A DNA stretch of 64,000 bases from an uncultured Novosphingobium sp. (GCA_946886075.1 CAMPHR010000014.1:14053-78052), one strand, 5' to 3'. Positions 20,749 to 30,958 are shown, numbered from the stretch's first letter. The notes: generated by a model not told the origin, from the sequence alone. Program-made: numbers and translations.

Positions 20749-21261
20749 TCAACCTCTAGGACGCGGCAAAGGCGCAGCTTTTCGCAACCGGGCATGGAGA
20801 TGCCGGACCGACCGGCCGGAATGAGGATCGGTCCACGCAGGCGCGATCGCGCATAGCGGTGAAAGTACGAAATCGCGCGTGCGGAAAGCCCGATGGGGGA
20901 TCTGTAATGTCCTGCTCGACCAGCGCCCGCCCGACCAGAGGATGATGTCGATATCGATACTTCGGGCGCCCCATCGGCGATGACGGCGCCTGCCGAGGTC
21001 ACCCTCGATGGATTTTAGCGCGCGCAACATCGCCAGGGGCGGAAGGGCGCTCTCGATCAGCAAGGCGCTGTTCGCATATCTTCGTAAGGAAGGGCCTAGC
21101 GGCGCCGTCGTAAGTATCGGCCCCATTGCGATAACCTGACCGATTCCGCACAGTCGCTTGGCCGCTTCCTCGATCATCGCTCTTGGCGTCCGTGTCCCCG
21201 ACAGCGGCCGGTTCGAACCGAGCGCAAGCGCGTAGCGGTGAAGAATGCTTGTATCGGCCAT
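20749..21261 (-). CDS. folK: 2-amino-4-hydroxy-6-hydroxymethyldihydropteridine pyrophosphokinase
   Basis: HPPK transfers pyrophosphate from ATP to the hydroxymethyl-pterin in folate synthesis. The 170-aa protein has YALALGSNRP at the start, and RRHRRWGARSIDIDIILWSGG with the catalytic Arg and Asp residues. IPHRAFRTRDFVLSPL follows. It stands alone, divergent from the uracil-DNA glycosylase gene by 23 bases. Confidence 0.93.
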   Translation of the reverse strand: MADTSILHRYALALGSNRPLSGTRTPRAMIEEAAKRLCGIGQVIAMGPILTTAPLGPSLRRYANSALLIESALPPLAMLRALKSIEGDLGRRRHRRWGARSIDIDIILWSGGRWSSRTLQIPHRAFRTRDFVLSPLCAIAPAWTDPHSGRSVRHLHARLRKAAPLPRPRG

Positions 21262-21284
21262 GGCACTGCGCCTAACCGCTGTGC

Positions 21285-21944
21285 ATGACGTTGGAAAGCC
21301 CCATTGCCCATGCAGAAGCGCCGCTTGATTGCCCGCTCTGCCCTCGCCTGGTCACCTTGCGGCAGGAATGCAGGACCCAGCATCCGGACTGGTGGAACGC
21401 GCCCGTGCCTGCCTTCGGAGATCCCTTGGGCCGTATTGCGGTGGTTGGACTTGCTCCGGGAAAGCAGGGCGCAAACCGGACAGGTCGCGCCTTCACTGGC
21501 GATTTCGCTGGCGATCTTCTTTTTTCCACCTTGCTGAAGGCCGGACTTGCGGAGGGCTGTTATGAAGCGCGGCCTGACGACGGTTTGACGCCGCGAGACG
21601 CCATCATCCTCAATGCCGTGAAATGCCTTCCGCCGCAGAATAAGCCTTTGCCGCAGGAAGCGCATAACTGCCGCATATTCCTCAAGTCTGCCGTGGACGC
21701 TCTACCCAATGCCCGGATATTCATCGCGCTTGGCGAAGTCGCGCATCAATCGGTGGTCAAGGTGCTGGGCGGCAAACTGCCCAAGGCGCGCTTCGCGCAT
21801 TTGGCGGAACATCGGATGCCGAGTGGTAAGATCGTCATCGACAGCTATCATTGTTCTCAACGGAACGTAATGACCGGCCGCCTGACGGACGAGATGCTCG
21901 CCGCCGTTTTCGCAAGGGCGGTGGCGCTGCTCGACGACCGATGA
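21285..21944 (+). CDS. Uracil-DNA glycosylase, family 5 (UDGb)
   Basis: The 219-aa protein has the UDGb signature GLAPGKQGANRTGRAFTGD. Cys residues in the N-terminal CPLCPRLV, in NAVKCLPPQNKP and near the C-terminal YHCSQRNV can bind the [4Fe-4S] cluster. UDGb enzymes remove uracil and other deaminated bases from DNA. The last motif, HCSQRN, matches the family's H-x-S-x-x-N loop. Confidence 0.88.
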   Translation: MTLESPIAHAEAPLDCPLCPRLVTLRQECRTQHPDWWNAPVPAFGDPLGRIAVVGLAPGKQGANRTGRAFTGDFAGDLLFSTLLKAGLAEGCYEARPDDGLTPRDAIILNAVKCLPPQNKPLPQEAHNCRIFLKSAVDALPNARIFIALGEVAHQSVVKVLGGKLPKARFAHLAEHRMPSGKIVIDSYHCSQRNVMTGRLTDEMLAAVFARAVALLDDR

Positions 21945-21957
21945 TGTTGTCGCAGCC

Positions 21958-22248
21958 TCAGCTTATCAGATAGTCGAGATAAGCGCCCTCAGGCGGTCCA
22001 TCCAGCGCGGCCATCATCGGCTCGAAAATACGCTTGTCGAGCATCGGCCCTGCGGCCTTGTGCGCGTCCACATCAGCCCAGCGCTCTATGAAGACAAAAC
22101 GTCGCTCATTGCCAAGGTCGCGGAGCATCTCCACGCCTTCGCAGCCTGGCAGGGGCCGCACGGCGGCTGCGAGATCGCGAAGGGCGCGTTCCAGTGCCGC
22201 GTCCGATCCTTCTTTCGCATGCATCACATAATGGCGAGCAACCGTCAT
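21958..22248 (-). CDS. Antibiotic biosynthesis monooxygenase (ABM) domain protein
   Basis: This 96-aa protein is a single ABM/YgiN-type ferredoxin-like domain: YVMHAKEGSDAALERALRDL, then RFVFIERWADVDAHKAAG. Relatives are quinol monooxygenases, heme-degrading enzymes or dimeric proteins without known activity. It lies 18 bases after aguB on the same strand and probably ends the agmatine operon, although a role there is not evident. Confidence 0.82.
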   Translation of the reverse strand: MTVARHYVMHAKEGSDAALERALRDLAAAVRPLPGCEGVEMLRDLGNERRFVFIERWADVDAHKAAGPMLDKRIFEPMMAALDGPPEGAYLDYLIS

Positions 22249-22266
22249 GGGTCATCCTCCCTTAAG

Positions 22267-23115
22267 TCAGATATCCTGTGCGATCCGGGCATATAGTTCC
22301 GGCCGCCGGTCACGGAAGAAGCCCATGCCCGCCCGGTGCTTGCGCGCCTGCGCCAGATCAACTGTGGCAACCAGGGAGCCGTTATCCTTTGCATCAGCGT
22401 CAGCCAGGAAGTCACCCCATTCATCACTGATGAAGCTATGGCCATAAAATTTCTGGCCATCCTCTTCGCCAATCCGGTTGGCGGCGATGACGGGCATGCA
22501 GTTACTCACTGCATGGCCGATCATCGCGCGGCGCCACATGCGGCTTGTGTCCAGATCGGCGTCATAGGGTTCGGATCCGATGGCGGTGGGATAGAAGAGC
22601 AACTCGGCCCCCATGAGAGCCATCACGCGCGCGGCTTCCGGATACCATTGGTCCCAGCAGATGCCGACACCGATCGTGCCGTATCGCGTCTCCCACACCT
22701 TGAAGCCGCTGTTGCCGGGGCGGAAATAATATTTTTCCTCATAGCCCGGCCCATCGGGAATGTGGCTCTTGCGATAGACGCCCATGATTTCCCCATCATC
22801 GTCGATCATGGCGAGGGAATTGTAATGATGCTGGCCATCCCGTTCGAAAAAGCTGGTGGGGATGTAGACGCGCTCCGCCTTGGCCACCTTGCGCATCTCT
22901 GCCACGGCGGGGTGCTCGCTGAGCGGCTTGGCGGTCGCGAACAAGGCTTCATCCTCGACCTTGCAGAAATAGGGGCCTTCGAACAGTTCGGGCGGCAGTA
23001 TGATCTTCGCGCCGCGTGCCGCGGCTTTCACAACATGGTCCGACACCATGGCGACATTGTCATCCACATCCTCCGAGAAGGCGAGTTGAAGCGCGGCAAC
23101 GGTGACTCTGGTCAT
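22267..23115 (-). CDS. aguB: N-carbamoylputrescine amidase
   Basis: AguB hydrolyses N-carbamoylputrescine to putrescine, CO2 and ammonia. The 282-aa nitrilase-fold protein shows the Glu-Lys-Cys triad in LPPELFEGPY, VYRKSHIPDGPGY and GVGICWDQWYPEAAR. It is the partner of aguA upstream, with a DUF3147 gene between them. The family is hexameric or octameric and cytosolic. Confidence 0.95.
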   Translation of the reverse strand: MTRVTVAALQLAFSEDVDDNVAMVSDHVVKAAARGAKIILPPELFEGPYFCKVEDEALFATAKPLSEHPAVAEMRKVAKAERVYIPTSFFERDGQHHYNSLAMIDDDGEIMGVYRKSHIPDGPGYEEKYYFRPGNSGFKVWETRYGTIGVGICWDQWYPEAARVMALMGAELLFYPTAIGSEPYDADLDTSRMWRRAMIGHAVSNCMPVIAANRIGEEDGQKFYGHSFISDEWGDFLADADAKDNGSLVATVDLAQARKHRAGMGFFRDRRPELYARIAQDI

Positions 23116-23128
23116 ATCCTCGAAAGTC

Positions 23129-23482
23129 CTAGAGGCGGATGCCCAATCGGGCGGTGAAGGCGACGGTTGCGAGATAGAGAAGGATCGTCATTGCGCAACC
23201 GGCGATCAATGCTGACGGAAAGGAAACGCCTCGCCGGAGCAGCGCGGGGATCAACAGGAACATGGGCAGAGAGGGCAGCACATAATAGAAGGTAGCTTCT
23301 GCATGCCGTGCCATATTTCCGGCATCGGGCCTGTCATTCCAAAGCCAAATCATTCCCAGTACCGATATCAACGGCAAGGAAGCAATCAGCGCACCCAATG
23401 CCGGATAGCGCCGCGACACGACAGACACGACAGCGATGACGATGCCCGACAGAAACGCGCGGATCACCAGCATCCCACTCAT
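23129..23482 (-). CDS. DUF3147 family membrane protein
   Basis: The 117-aa protein has four likely membrane helices (AFLSGIVIAVVSVVS, ALGALIASLPLISVLGMIWLW, FYYVLPSLPMFLLIPALL, ALIAGCAMTILLYLATVAF). This is the usual DUF3147 layout, with no known function. The frame is open to 23512, but the ATG at 23482 overlaps the aguA stop by four bases (ATGA), which suggests translational coupling. Its place between aguA and aguB hints at a link to polyamine or agmatine metabolism or transport. Confidence 0.8.
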   Translation of the reverse strand: MSGMLVIRAFLSGIVIAVVSVVSRRYPALGALIASLPLISVLGMIWLWNDRPDAGNMARHAEATFYYVLPSLPMFLLIPALLRRGVSFPSALIAGCAMTILLYLATVAFTARLGIRL

Positions 23483-24465
23483 CCGGCAGACGGCATCTGC
23501 TGACTGCAACAATGGAAACTGCCGCCGCCCGACAGGATCGCATCACTCCGCAGCCCTATGATCTCGCGGCCGGGGAAAAATGGCCTGAGCGAGTCCAGCG
23601 CTGCCTGGTCATTGGCCTGGCCATAGATTGGGACCACGACCGCCGCGTTGCCGATGTAGAAGTTCATGTAGCTCGCCGGGATCACCTCGCCGTCCACCAC
23701 AACGCGGCCGGGGGAGGGGATGGACGCCACCTCAAGCCCAAACGCCTTGGCGCGTGCGTGCGCGTCGGCATAGATGGCTGCGTTGGGATCATCGTCTGTG
23801 CTGGCTTCCGGTAGCGCCAGCAATCCAGGTGCGACAAAGCGCGCCAGATTGTCCACATGGCCGTCGGTATGGTCGTTGAGCAGCCCATCGCCCAGCCACA
23901 GCATTTCGGAAAGCCCCAACGCCCCGGCCAACAATGTTTCGATCTTGCCGCGATCAAGATCGGGGTTGCGGTTGGGGTTGAGCAGGCATTGCTCCGTCGT
24001 CACGAACAGGCCGGTGCCATCAGTATCTACGGCCCCGCCCTCAAATACCCAATGTTGCGAGGAGGTGGGCAGGCCGGTCGCCGCCGCCAAACGCGCCCCG
24101 ACATCCTCATCCCCGGGCATCTGATATTTGCCGCCCCAGCCATTGAAGCCGAAATCCACCAGCGCGCGTTCCCGCCCTCCCATCACCGCGATGGGAGCGG
24201 TATCGCGCAGCCACACGTCACCCAGCTTCTGTGTGATGATAGTGACGCCGGGCCCCGCAAGTGTCCGCGCGACCTGCGCATCACCTTCATTAGAGCAGAC
24301 CAGCCGAACTTCCTCACCCTTGCCGTTTGCATGGAGCGCCTTGGCAAAATCAGCGATCTGCGCGCGGGCCTGGTCAAAGGCGCCGGGCCATTCTTCGGGG
24401 GTCGTGGGAAAGCCGATCCAGGTCCATTCATGCGGCGCCCATTCGGCGGGCATCTGGAATGTCAT
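23479..24465 (-). CDS. aguA: Agmatine deiminase
   Basis: AguA converts agmatine to N-carbamoylputrescine and ammonia, the first step of the putrescine route completed by aguB. The 328-aa guanidino-group-modifying protein has WLRDTAP, the catalytic NDHTDGHVDN region and the C-terminal nucleophile Cys in GGGSFHCCSQQMP. The second Cys next to the nucleophile position is a small departure from the usual GG(S/N)IHC(I/L)TQQ. Confidence 0.95.
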   Translation of the reverse strand: MTFQMPAEWAPHEWTWIGFPTTPEEWPGAFDQARAQIADFAKALHANGKGEEVRLVCSNEGDAQVARTLAGPGVTIITQKLGDVWLRDTAPIAVMGGRERALVDFGFNGWGGKYQMPGDEDVGARLAAATGLPTSSQHWVFEGGAVDTDGTGLFVTTEQCLLNPNRNPDLDRGKIETLLAGALGLSEMLWLGDGLLNDHTDGHVDNLARFVAPGLLALPEASTDDDPNAAIYADAHARAKAFGLEVASIPSPGRVVVDGEVIPASYMNFYIGNAAVVVPIYGQANDQAALDSLRPFFPGREIIGLRSDAILSGGGSFHCCSQQMPSAG

Positions 24466-24547
24466 CGGCTTTCTCCTGCTGGAACGGCGTTGCTCGCCGC
24501 GCTCTACAGCATTGCGGCTCCGGTTACAGCGCCAATTCGCCTAGCCA

Positions 24548-25105
24548 TCAGGCCGTTATCTGCGCCGTCCATTCGTCAAGCAACTTGAATCCCAGCGCTA
24601 CCTCGAAACTCAATCCAACATAGGCATCCTCTCGCCAGCGCACCATGGCGTCGCGTTTGCCCAGGCCCTCGATGGTCAACTGGACCTGCATATTTTCTTT
24701 CAATTCGCCCGCTTCGTCGAGAAGCCGCACGCCAAATAGCGATATGTCCTGCATCATGCAGGCGTGCGTGCCGACCCCGCTCAATACCATGACGGGCGTG
24801 AAGATATTCAGGCGGACAGCTTCCCGCTCGCTCCTGCCATTCCTCTGTTCCGCGATGATGGTCGCAATCGCGATATGTTCTTCGAACAGCAGTGAGACAT
24901 GATCACCGATATTCATGCCGACGACAGCGGGAACCGAAAAGCCGTTGCGCAGGCCCAGGGTGACACTCTCGCCAGCCGTCATGGGCACGCTTGTTCGCAC
25001 CAACGCTTCGCGCGGGGACATCGAACGGACAACACAGAGGCATTCCCGCTGTGCCGTCACCAGCTTCCCGACATGCAAAATCGTAACAGCCTTGTTAACT
25101 TCCAC
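24548..25105 (-). CDS. PilZ domain-containing protein
   Basis: The 185-aa protein seems to hold two PilZ-like barrels. The C-terminal one keeps the c-di-GMP motifs RxxxR (REAVR) and DxSxxG (DISLFG), separated by about 25 residues, and then WREDAYVGLSFE. The N-terminal one (CVVRSMSPREALVRTSVPM) has lost them. It has no membrane segment. It probably responds to c-di-GMP by binding a partner; the partner is unknown. Confidence 0.75.
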   Translation of the reverse strand: MEVNKAVTILHVGKLVTAQRECLCVVRSMSPREALVRTSVPMTAGESVTLGLRNGFSVPAVVGMNIGDHVSLLFEEHIAIATIIAEQRNGRSEREAVRLNIFTPVMVLSGVGTHACMMQDISLFGVRLLDEAGELKENMQVQLTIEGLGKRDAMVRWREDAYVGLSFEVALGFKLLDEWTAQITA

Positions 25106-25291
25106 GACCCATCCCCATTATTATCGTTACGGTACCGAATCATCGGCCCGGCTAGGGGATAAAGCTCAATTTTCCGTAAGGGAAACTATTAACTCAGCCA
25201 ATATTGTCCGATGATAGCACACAGGCGGCAGACTGGGTTATTGCTATCTTCAGCAATGTCTCCATGTAGCCCGGCAATATGGCAGCGGTAC

Positions 25292-26935
25292 TCAGCGGGC
25301 GGCGCGGCTCCTGTCCCGGATCGCGCGGAACTCGTCGCCCGGCGTCCAGTTCGGCCAGTCGCCGGTATTGGCGAGCGCCCGACCGACATCATAATAGAGT
25401 TTCAGGTCGGCCTTCACCCCGCTCCAGTCCCAGTTGGGATCATATTCGTCCTTGGGGCTATGGTAGCGATGTTCCTCATAGTCCTTGGCCGCCGCCGCTC
25501 CGGCTTTCGGCCCGCCCTTTACCAGATCCTGCCCGCCCTCAAAGTAAAGCATAGGCACGCCATGTTTGGCAAAGCTGAAATGGTCGGATCGATAGTAGAA
25601 GCCTTTTTCCGGAGTAGGCTCGACACTCGCGACGCGTTTTTGCGCGGCAAGGGCACGGTCCAGATATGCGTCGAGCTGTGACTTTCCCTTGCCGATCACG
25701 ACGACATTTTTCGAAAGGCCTGCCATGCTCAGGGCGTCCATGTTGACGCCGCCTACCGTCTGACCAAGTGGGACGACCGGATGGTTACCGTAGTAGGCGG
25801 ATCCCAACAGTCCTGACTCTTCTGCGGTCACGGCAAGGAACACCTGGCTGCGGGCGGTAGGTCCCGCTTTCACATTGGCTTCGGCCAGCGCGACCAAGGC
25901 GGCCGTGCCAGTGGCATTGTCGATCGCCCCATTGCAGATGTCATCGCCGTCGGGCGCAGCCTCGCAGCGGCCAAGATGGTCCCAATGCGCCGCATACAAC
26001 ACATACTCGTCCGGTCGCGCATTGCCGGGCAGCAATGCAACGACATTCTTCGACTGATGCTTTCGAACCACATTGTCGAAGGCGACGCTCGCCTTGACGC
26101 CCCTTAAAGGCACCGCCTTGAACCCGCGCTTCTTCGCGGCAGCACTCAGCTGGTCCAGGTTGAGCCCAGCACTCGCCATCAGCGCGGCGGCTTTGTCCTT
26201 TTGCAGCCATCCGATCGCCGCGGACTGCTTCGCGTTGCCGTCAGCGCTGTCCGCGACATGCTGGGCGCCCGTCCAACTCGACTGGACGACGTTCCAGCCA
26301 TAGGCCGCGGGCACGGCGTCATGGACGATGATCGCGGCCGCCGCCCCCTGGCGCGCGGCTTCCTCGAACTTGTAGGTCCAGCGGCCATAATAGGTCATCG
26401 CACGCCCATTGAACGGGCCGGTCAGGGTAGGCGTTTGATAGTCGGGATCGTTGACCAGGATGATGACCGTTTTGCCCCGGACATTTACCCCGGCATAGTC
26501 GTTCCACTTCTTTTCCGGCGCGTTGATGCCATAGCCAACGAATATGACCGGACTGTCCTTGATCTCCACATGCGGCTGTGCCGTCCGGTAGGTCGCGATG
26601 ACCATCTGCGAACCATAAGCGGCCGATACCGCAGCCTTGCCGCCGGTAAATCGCAGCGGCGACACATTCGTCGCGGCGATCTCCACCAGCGGAACGTCCT
26701 GGAACCAGCTGCCTTTGTTGCCCGGCTTCAGTCCGAGTGCCTCAAACCGCTGCACCAAATAGGATAGCGTGTTCTCCTCACCTGCTGTTCCGGGTGCCCG
26801 CCCTTCATAAGCGTCGGAAGAAATTTCTTTCACCACCTCCTTCATTGTATCGATCGAAGGACTGGCTGAAGGCGCCGCCACAGCAGCACCGCTGGTGATA
26901 AAGGCGATCAGCAAGCTCGGAGGAAGCAGGCGCAT
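25292..26935 (-). CDS. M28 family zinc metallopeptidase, exported
   Basis: The 547-aa precursor has a signal peptide (MRLLPPSLLIAFITSGAAVAA). A PA-like inserted domain occupies about residues 120-270, and the M28 catalytic core follows. Zinc ligands and catalytic residues are visible in YAAHWDHLG, NGAIDNATGTAAL (bridging Asp), TAEESGLLGSAYYG (Glu) and RSDHFSFAKHGVP (last His). Relatives are aminopeptidases or glutaminyl-cyclase-like enzymes. The frame is open to 27013, but the signal peptide fixes the start at 26935. Confidence 0.92.
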   Translation of the reverse strand: MRLLPPSLLIAFITSGAAVAAPSASPSIDTMKEVVKEISSDAYEGRAPGTAGEENTLSYLVQRFEALGLKPGNKGSWFQDVPLVEIAATNVSPLRFTGGKAAVSAAYGSQMVIATYRTAQPHVEIKDSPVIFVGYGINAPEKKWNDYAGVNVRGKTVIILVNDPDYQTPTLTGPFNGRAMTYYGRWTYKFEEAARQGAAAAIIVHDAVPAAYGWNVVQSSWTGAQHVADSADGNAKQSAAIGWLQKDKAAALMASAGLNLDQLSAAAKKRGFKAVPLRGVKASVAFDNVVRKHQSKNVVALLPGNARPDEYVLYAAHWDHLGRCEAAPDGDDICNGAIDNATGTAALVALAEANVKAGPTARSQVFLAVTAEESGLLGSAYYGNHPVVPLGQTVGGVNMDALSMAGLSKNVVVIGKGKSQLDAYLDRALAAQKRVASVEPTPEKGFYYRSDHFSFAKHGVPMLYFEGGQDLVKGGPKAGAAAAKDYEEHRYHSPKDEYDPNWDWSGVKADLKLYYDVGRALANTGDWPNWTPGDEFRAIRDRSRAAR

Positions 26936-27011
26936 GACATTGGCCTCGAAAGGATAGGTGGCTCTGTTTCTGCCAGCAGCCCTGCAGCCAGACAAGGCGT
27001 GTCGCACAAAC

Positions 27012-27040
27012 AAAAAAGGCGGCCCCGAAGGACCGCCTTT
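27012..27040 (-). terminator. Intrinsic terminator of rpsD
   Basis: Read leftward, AAGGCGGTCC - TTCG - GGGCCGCCTT forms a strong stem (one G-U pair) on a stable tetraloop, followed by TTTTTG. It begins 25 bases after the rpsD stop codon. Confidence 0.9.
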
Positions 27041-27064
27041 CTGTAAGATAAGGCTGTAAACCGA

Positions 27065-27679
27065 TCAGCGCGAATAGAATTCGACGACCAGGTTCGGTTC
27101 CATCTTCACCGGATAGGGCACTTCGTCGAGCGTCGGTACGCGGACATAGGTGACCTTCGCGGCCCCATCGGGCGACACATAGTCAGGGATGTCGCGCTCG
27201 GGCAGGCTCTGCGCTTCCAGAACCAGGGCCATTTCCTGCGCCTTCTTGCCCAGGGTGATTTCGTCACCCGGCTTCACCAGACGGCTGGCGATGTTGCACT
27301 TCACGCCGTTCACATAGACGTGACCATGCGACACCAGCTGACGCGCCGACCAGATGGTGGGCGTGAACTTCGCGCGATAAACAACCGCGTCCAGGCGGCG
27401 CTCCAGCAGACCGATCAGGTTCTGGCCGGTGTCACCCTTCATACGGGCGGCTTCGGTATAGTTCTTCTTGAACTGCTTTTCGGTGATGTCGCCGTAATAG
27501 CCCTTCAGCTTCTGCTTCGCCTTGAGCTGGATGCCATAGTCGGACATCTTGCCCTTGCGGCGCTGGCCGTGCTGGCCGGGGCCATATTCACGCTTGTTGA
27601 CTGGGCTCTTCGGGCGACCCCAGATGTTCTCGCCCATGCGGCGGTCGAGCTTGTACTTTGCGCTAGAACGCTTCGACAT
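27065..27679 (-). CDS. rpsD: 30S ribosomal protein S4
   Basis: S4 is a primary 16S rRNA-binding protein of the small subunit. The 204-aa sequence has the N-terminal domain ([20 protein letters not shown], then [22 protein letters not shown]) and the S4 RNA-binding domain ([14 protein letters not shown] ... [12 protein letters not shown]). It stands alone rather than in the alpha operon, as is common in Alphaproteobacteria. A strongly initiated 14-codon ORF overlaps its start in another frame (27663-27707). Confidence 0.98.
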   Translation of the reverse strand: MSKRSSAKYKLDRRMGENIWGRPKSPVNKREYGPGQHGQRRKGKMSDYGIQLKAKQKLKGYYGDITEKQFKKNYTEAARMKGDTGQNLIGLLERRLDAVVYRAKFTPTIWSARQLVSHGHVYVNGVKCNIASRLVKPGDEITLGKKAQEMALVLEAQSLPERDIPDYVSPDGAAKVTYVRVPTLDEVPYPVKMEPNLVVEFYSR

Positions 27680-27707
27680 GATAATTCCTTACAATCGCTA
27701 ACAACAT
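27663..27707 (-). CDS. Short ORF overlapping the rpsD start
   Basis: ATG at 27707 opens a 14-codon frame ([14 protein letters not shown]) ending in TAG 15 bases into rpsD, in a different frame. It has a better ribosome-binding site (AGGAGG, 7 bases before its ATG) than rpsD itself (AAGGAATTATC). It could couple or repress rpsD translation. There is no independent evidence that the peptide is made. Confidence 0.35.
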   Translation of the reverse strand: MLLAIVRNYHVEAF

Positions 27708-27909
27708 TGTTCACCCTCCTGATCCGAAAACCGGTTCCCACTTTTCGGGGAGGATGAAGGTTTTCCCGGTACTCGCCTGCTTGCCATCAAGGGGCAGGGC
27801 CACTGCTTCACCGGGATGCAGGGCCAATCACGAAGGCGCGCCTATGAAGAAGGCAAGGTGGCATGTCAACCCTCGACAGGGGCGGGGCAGGGGCCTAATC
27901 GGTAGCGCC

Positions 27910-28206
27910 ATGAACCCGGAAAGCTATTCGACCATGGAGCAGGTCCGCGCAGGCGTCGACAATCTCGACCGCCAGATCGTCGCGCTGCTCGCCCAACGCT
28001 TCGCCCATATGCGCGCAGCTGCTCGCATCAAGCAGGATAGGGGGGCGGTCCGGGACGAAGCGCGCAAGGCCGAAGTCATCGCGAACGCCCGGGAAGAAGC
28101 CGAACAACTGGGACTACCCGGAGACGTGATCGCCAATCTTTGGGATCAGCTGGTCGAAGCATCCATCGGTTATGAAATGGACGAATTCGACCGCACCAAA
28201 GCTTAA
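27910..28206 (+). CDS. Chorismate mutase (AroQ class)
   Basis: The 98-aa all-helical protein has the AroQ pattern: DNLDRQIVALLAQRFAHMRAAARIKQ with the two active-site Arg/Lys positions, then DEARKAEVIANAREEAEQLGL. The last helix runs from ANLWDQLVEASIGYEM. It converts chorismate to prephenate on the way to Phe and Tyr. The frame is open to 27754, but the family begins near the ATG at 27910 (MNPESYSTMEQV). Its stop overlaps the convergent trmJ stop by four bases (TTAA). Confidence 0.9.
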   Translation: MNPESYSTMEQVRAGVDNLDRQIVALLAQRFAHMRAAARIKQDRGAVRDEARKAEVIANAREEAEQLGLPGDVIANLWDQLVEASIGYEMDEFDRTKA

Positions 28207-28931
28207 CGCTCGCGCGGATTGGCAAGCGAGGACAGGACGCCCCGCAGCGTCCGGACCTCCAGATGGTTCCAGCCGGGTTTGGTGAGCAAGTTACGCAACG
28301 TCCTTTTGGTCGCTGGTGCGCGATCCGGCGGAAAGAAATAGCCCGCGCCTTCAAGCAAGGTCTCGAACTGCCCAATCATCCCTTCCAGTTCAGCCTGAGG
28401 CGCTGGCTCGCCAAGATCAACGATCGTCGGCTGTTCCAGCTGGGCTTGCTTCGACCATTCATAGGCGCACAGGATCACCGCCTGAGCCAGGTTCAATGAT
28501 CCGAATTCCGGATTGATCGGCACCGTCAAGATCTTGCGCGCCAGGGCCACGTCTTCAGTTTCCAGCCCTGAGCGCTCGGGCCCGAAAACATAGGCCGCCC
28601 TGCCACTAGCAACATGAATTTCGCGGGCCGCTTCTTCAGGCGTGACCACAGGCTTCGTCACACCCCGCTTGCGCACGGTGGTGGCATAAACGTGCGAACA
28701 ATCAGAAACTGCGTCAGCCAGGCTTTCAAAAACCTCCGCCTTGTCGAGCACGACATCCGCCCCCGCTGCCGAGGGGCCCGCGTCCGGATTAGGCCAACCA
28801 TCACGCGGACTGACAAGCCGCATGTCGGTGAGCCCAAAGTTGAGCATGGCCCTTGCCGCCTTGCCGATATTCTCGCCAAGCTGCGGGCGGACGAGCACGA
28901 TGACGGGCGAGGGGGCTGGAGAGTCTGACAT
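28203..28931 (-). CDS. trmJ: tRNA/rRNA methyltransferase of the TrmJ (SPOUT) family
   Basis: The 242-aa SpoU-type protein has the N-terminal IVLVRPQLGENIGKAARAMLNFGL motif. The knotted SAM site follows (YVFGPERSGLETEDVALA, then PINPEFGSLNLAQAV). TrmJ makes 2'-O-methyl C/U32 in tRNA. The C-terminal extension (MIGQFETLLEGAGYFFPPDRA) is typical for TrmJ. It lies downstream of nrdR on the same strand with a 142-base gap. Confidence 0.9.
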   Translation of the reverse strand: MSDSPAPSPVIVLVRPQLGENIGKAARAMLNFGLTDMRLVSPRDGWPNPDAGPSAAGADVVLDKAEVFESLADAVSDCSHVYATTVRKRGVTKPVVTPEEAAREIHVASGRAAYVFGPERSGLETEDVALARKILTVPINPEFGSLNLAQAVILCAYEWSKQAQLEQPTIVDLGEPAPQAELEGMIGQFETLLEGAGYFFPPDRAPATKRTLRNLLTKPGWNHLEVRTLRGVLSSLANPRER

Positions 28932-29073
28932 TATCCCGTTCGCTCTAGATGGAGACTAAGCTTATCGAAGCCCACTATCGATTATTTGCACAAGGTCGCT
29001 GACCGCATTGCGGACATCGATGCTCAACGCAGCCCCTCGGCTTTCCCTTGGGAGCATGCAGAAATAGGGTGCC

Positions 29074-29535
29074 TCAATCACTCCCCACCTCCTTCACAGT
29101 CCCGGCGAAATCCTCGAAATCCTGCGCGTCGGTGAAGTCCTTATACACGCTGGCGAAGCGGATATAGGCGACGCTGTCGAGCCGTTTCAGCCCCTCCATC
29201 ACCATCTCGCCAATCGCGCGCGCGGGAACTTCGCCTTCGCCGCTTGTTTCCAGCTGCCGCTGAATGCCGGAGATGAGTTTCTCCAGCCTGCTCGGATCGA
29301 TCTGCCGCTTGCGGCAGGCGATGTCGATGGAGCGCGCCAGCTTGTCCCGGTCAAATGCTTCCTTGCGCCCTTCGCTCTTCACCACCCAGATGTCGCGCAA
29401 CTGGATGCGTTCGAACGTGGTGAAACGGGCTCCGCAAGCTTCGCACTGTCGTCTTCGGCGAATGGCTGCGCCATCTTCGGTGGGGCGGCTGTCCTTTACC
29501 TGACTGTCGTCATGAGCACAGAAGGGGCAACGCAT
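29074..29535 (-). CDS. nrdR: Transcriptional repressor NrdR
   Basis: NrdR represses ribonucleotide reductase genes in response to ATP/dATP. The 153-aa protein starts [18 protein letters not shown] and has [13 protein letters not shown], giving the four-Cys zinc ribbon. The ATP-cone domain follows ([20 protein letters not shown]). It is preceded by glyA, a very common arrangement. Confidence 0.97.
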   Translation of the reverse strand: MRCPFCAHDDSQVKDSRPTEDGAAIRRRRQCEACGARFTTFERIQLRDIWVVKSEGRKEAFDRDKLARSIDIACRKRQIDPSRLEKLISGIQRQLETSGEGEVPARAIGEMVMEGLKRLDSVAYIRFASVYKDFTDAQDFEDFAGTVKEVGSD

Positions 29536-29548
29536 TCAGCAATAAGCT

Positions 29549-29620
29549 CCGTTCGTTTCCGGATGAGTCGAGACAGGAGATGGCACAGCCACCGCGCCTC
29601 GACCACCCTCAAACGAACGG
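29549..29620. repeat. Structured inverted repeat in the glyA-nrdR gap
   Basis: Perfect 10-base arms CCGTTCGTTT (29549-29558) and AAACGAACGG (29611-29620) enclose a second pairing, GTCGAG/CTCGAC. Innermost is a small GGC-ACA-GCC hairpin. It fills most of the 91 bases between glyA and nrdR and has no T run. In plan it resembles the element after ilvC, but the bases differ. Confidence 0.55.
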
Positions 29621-29626
29621 TGGCTA

Positions 29627-30946
<1,320 letters not shown>

Positions 30947-30958
30947 AGGGCTGGCTCC

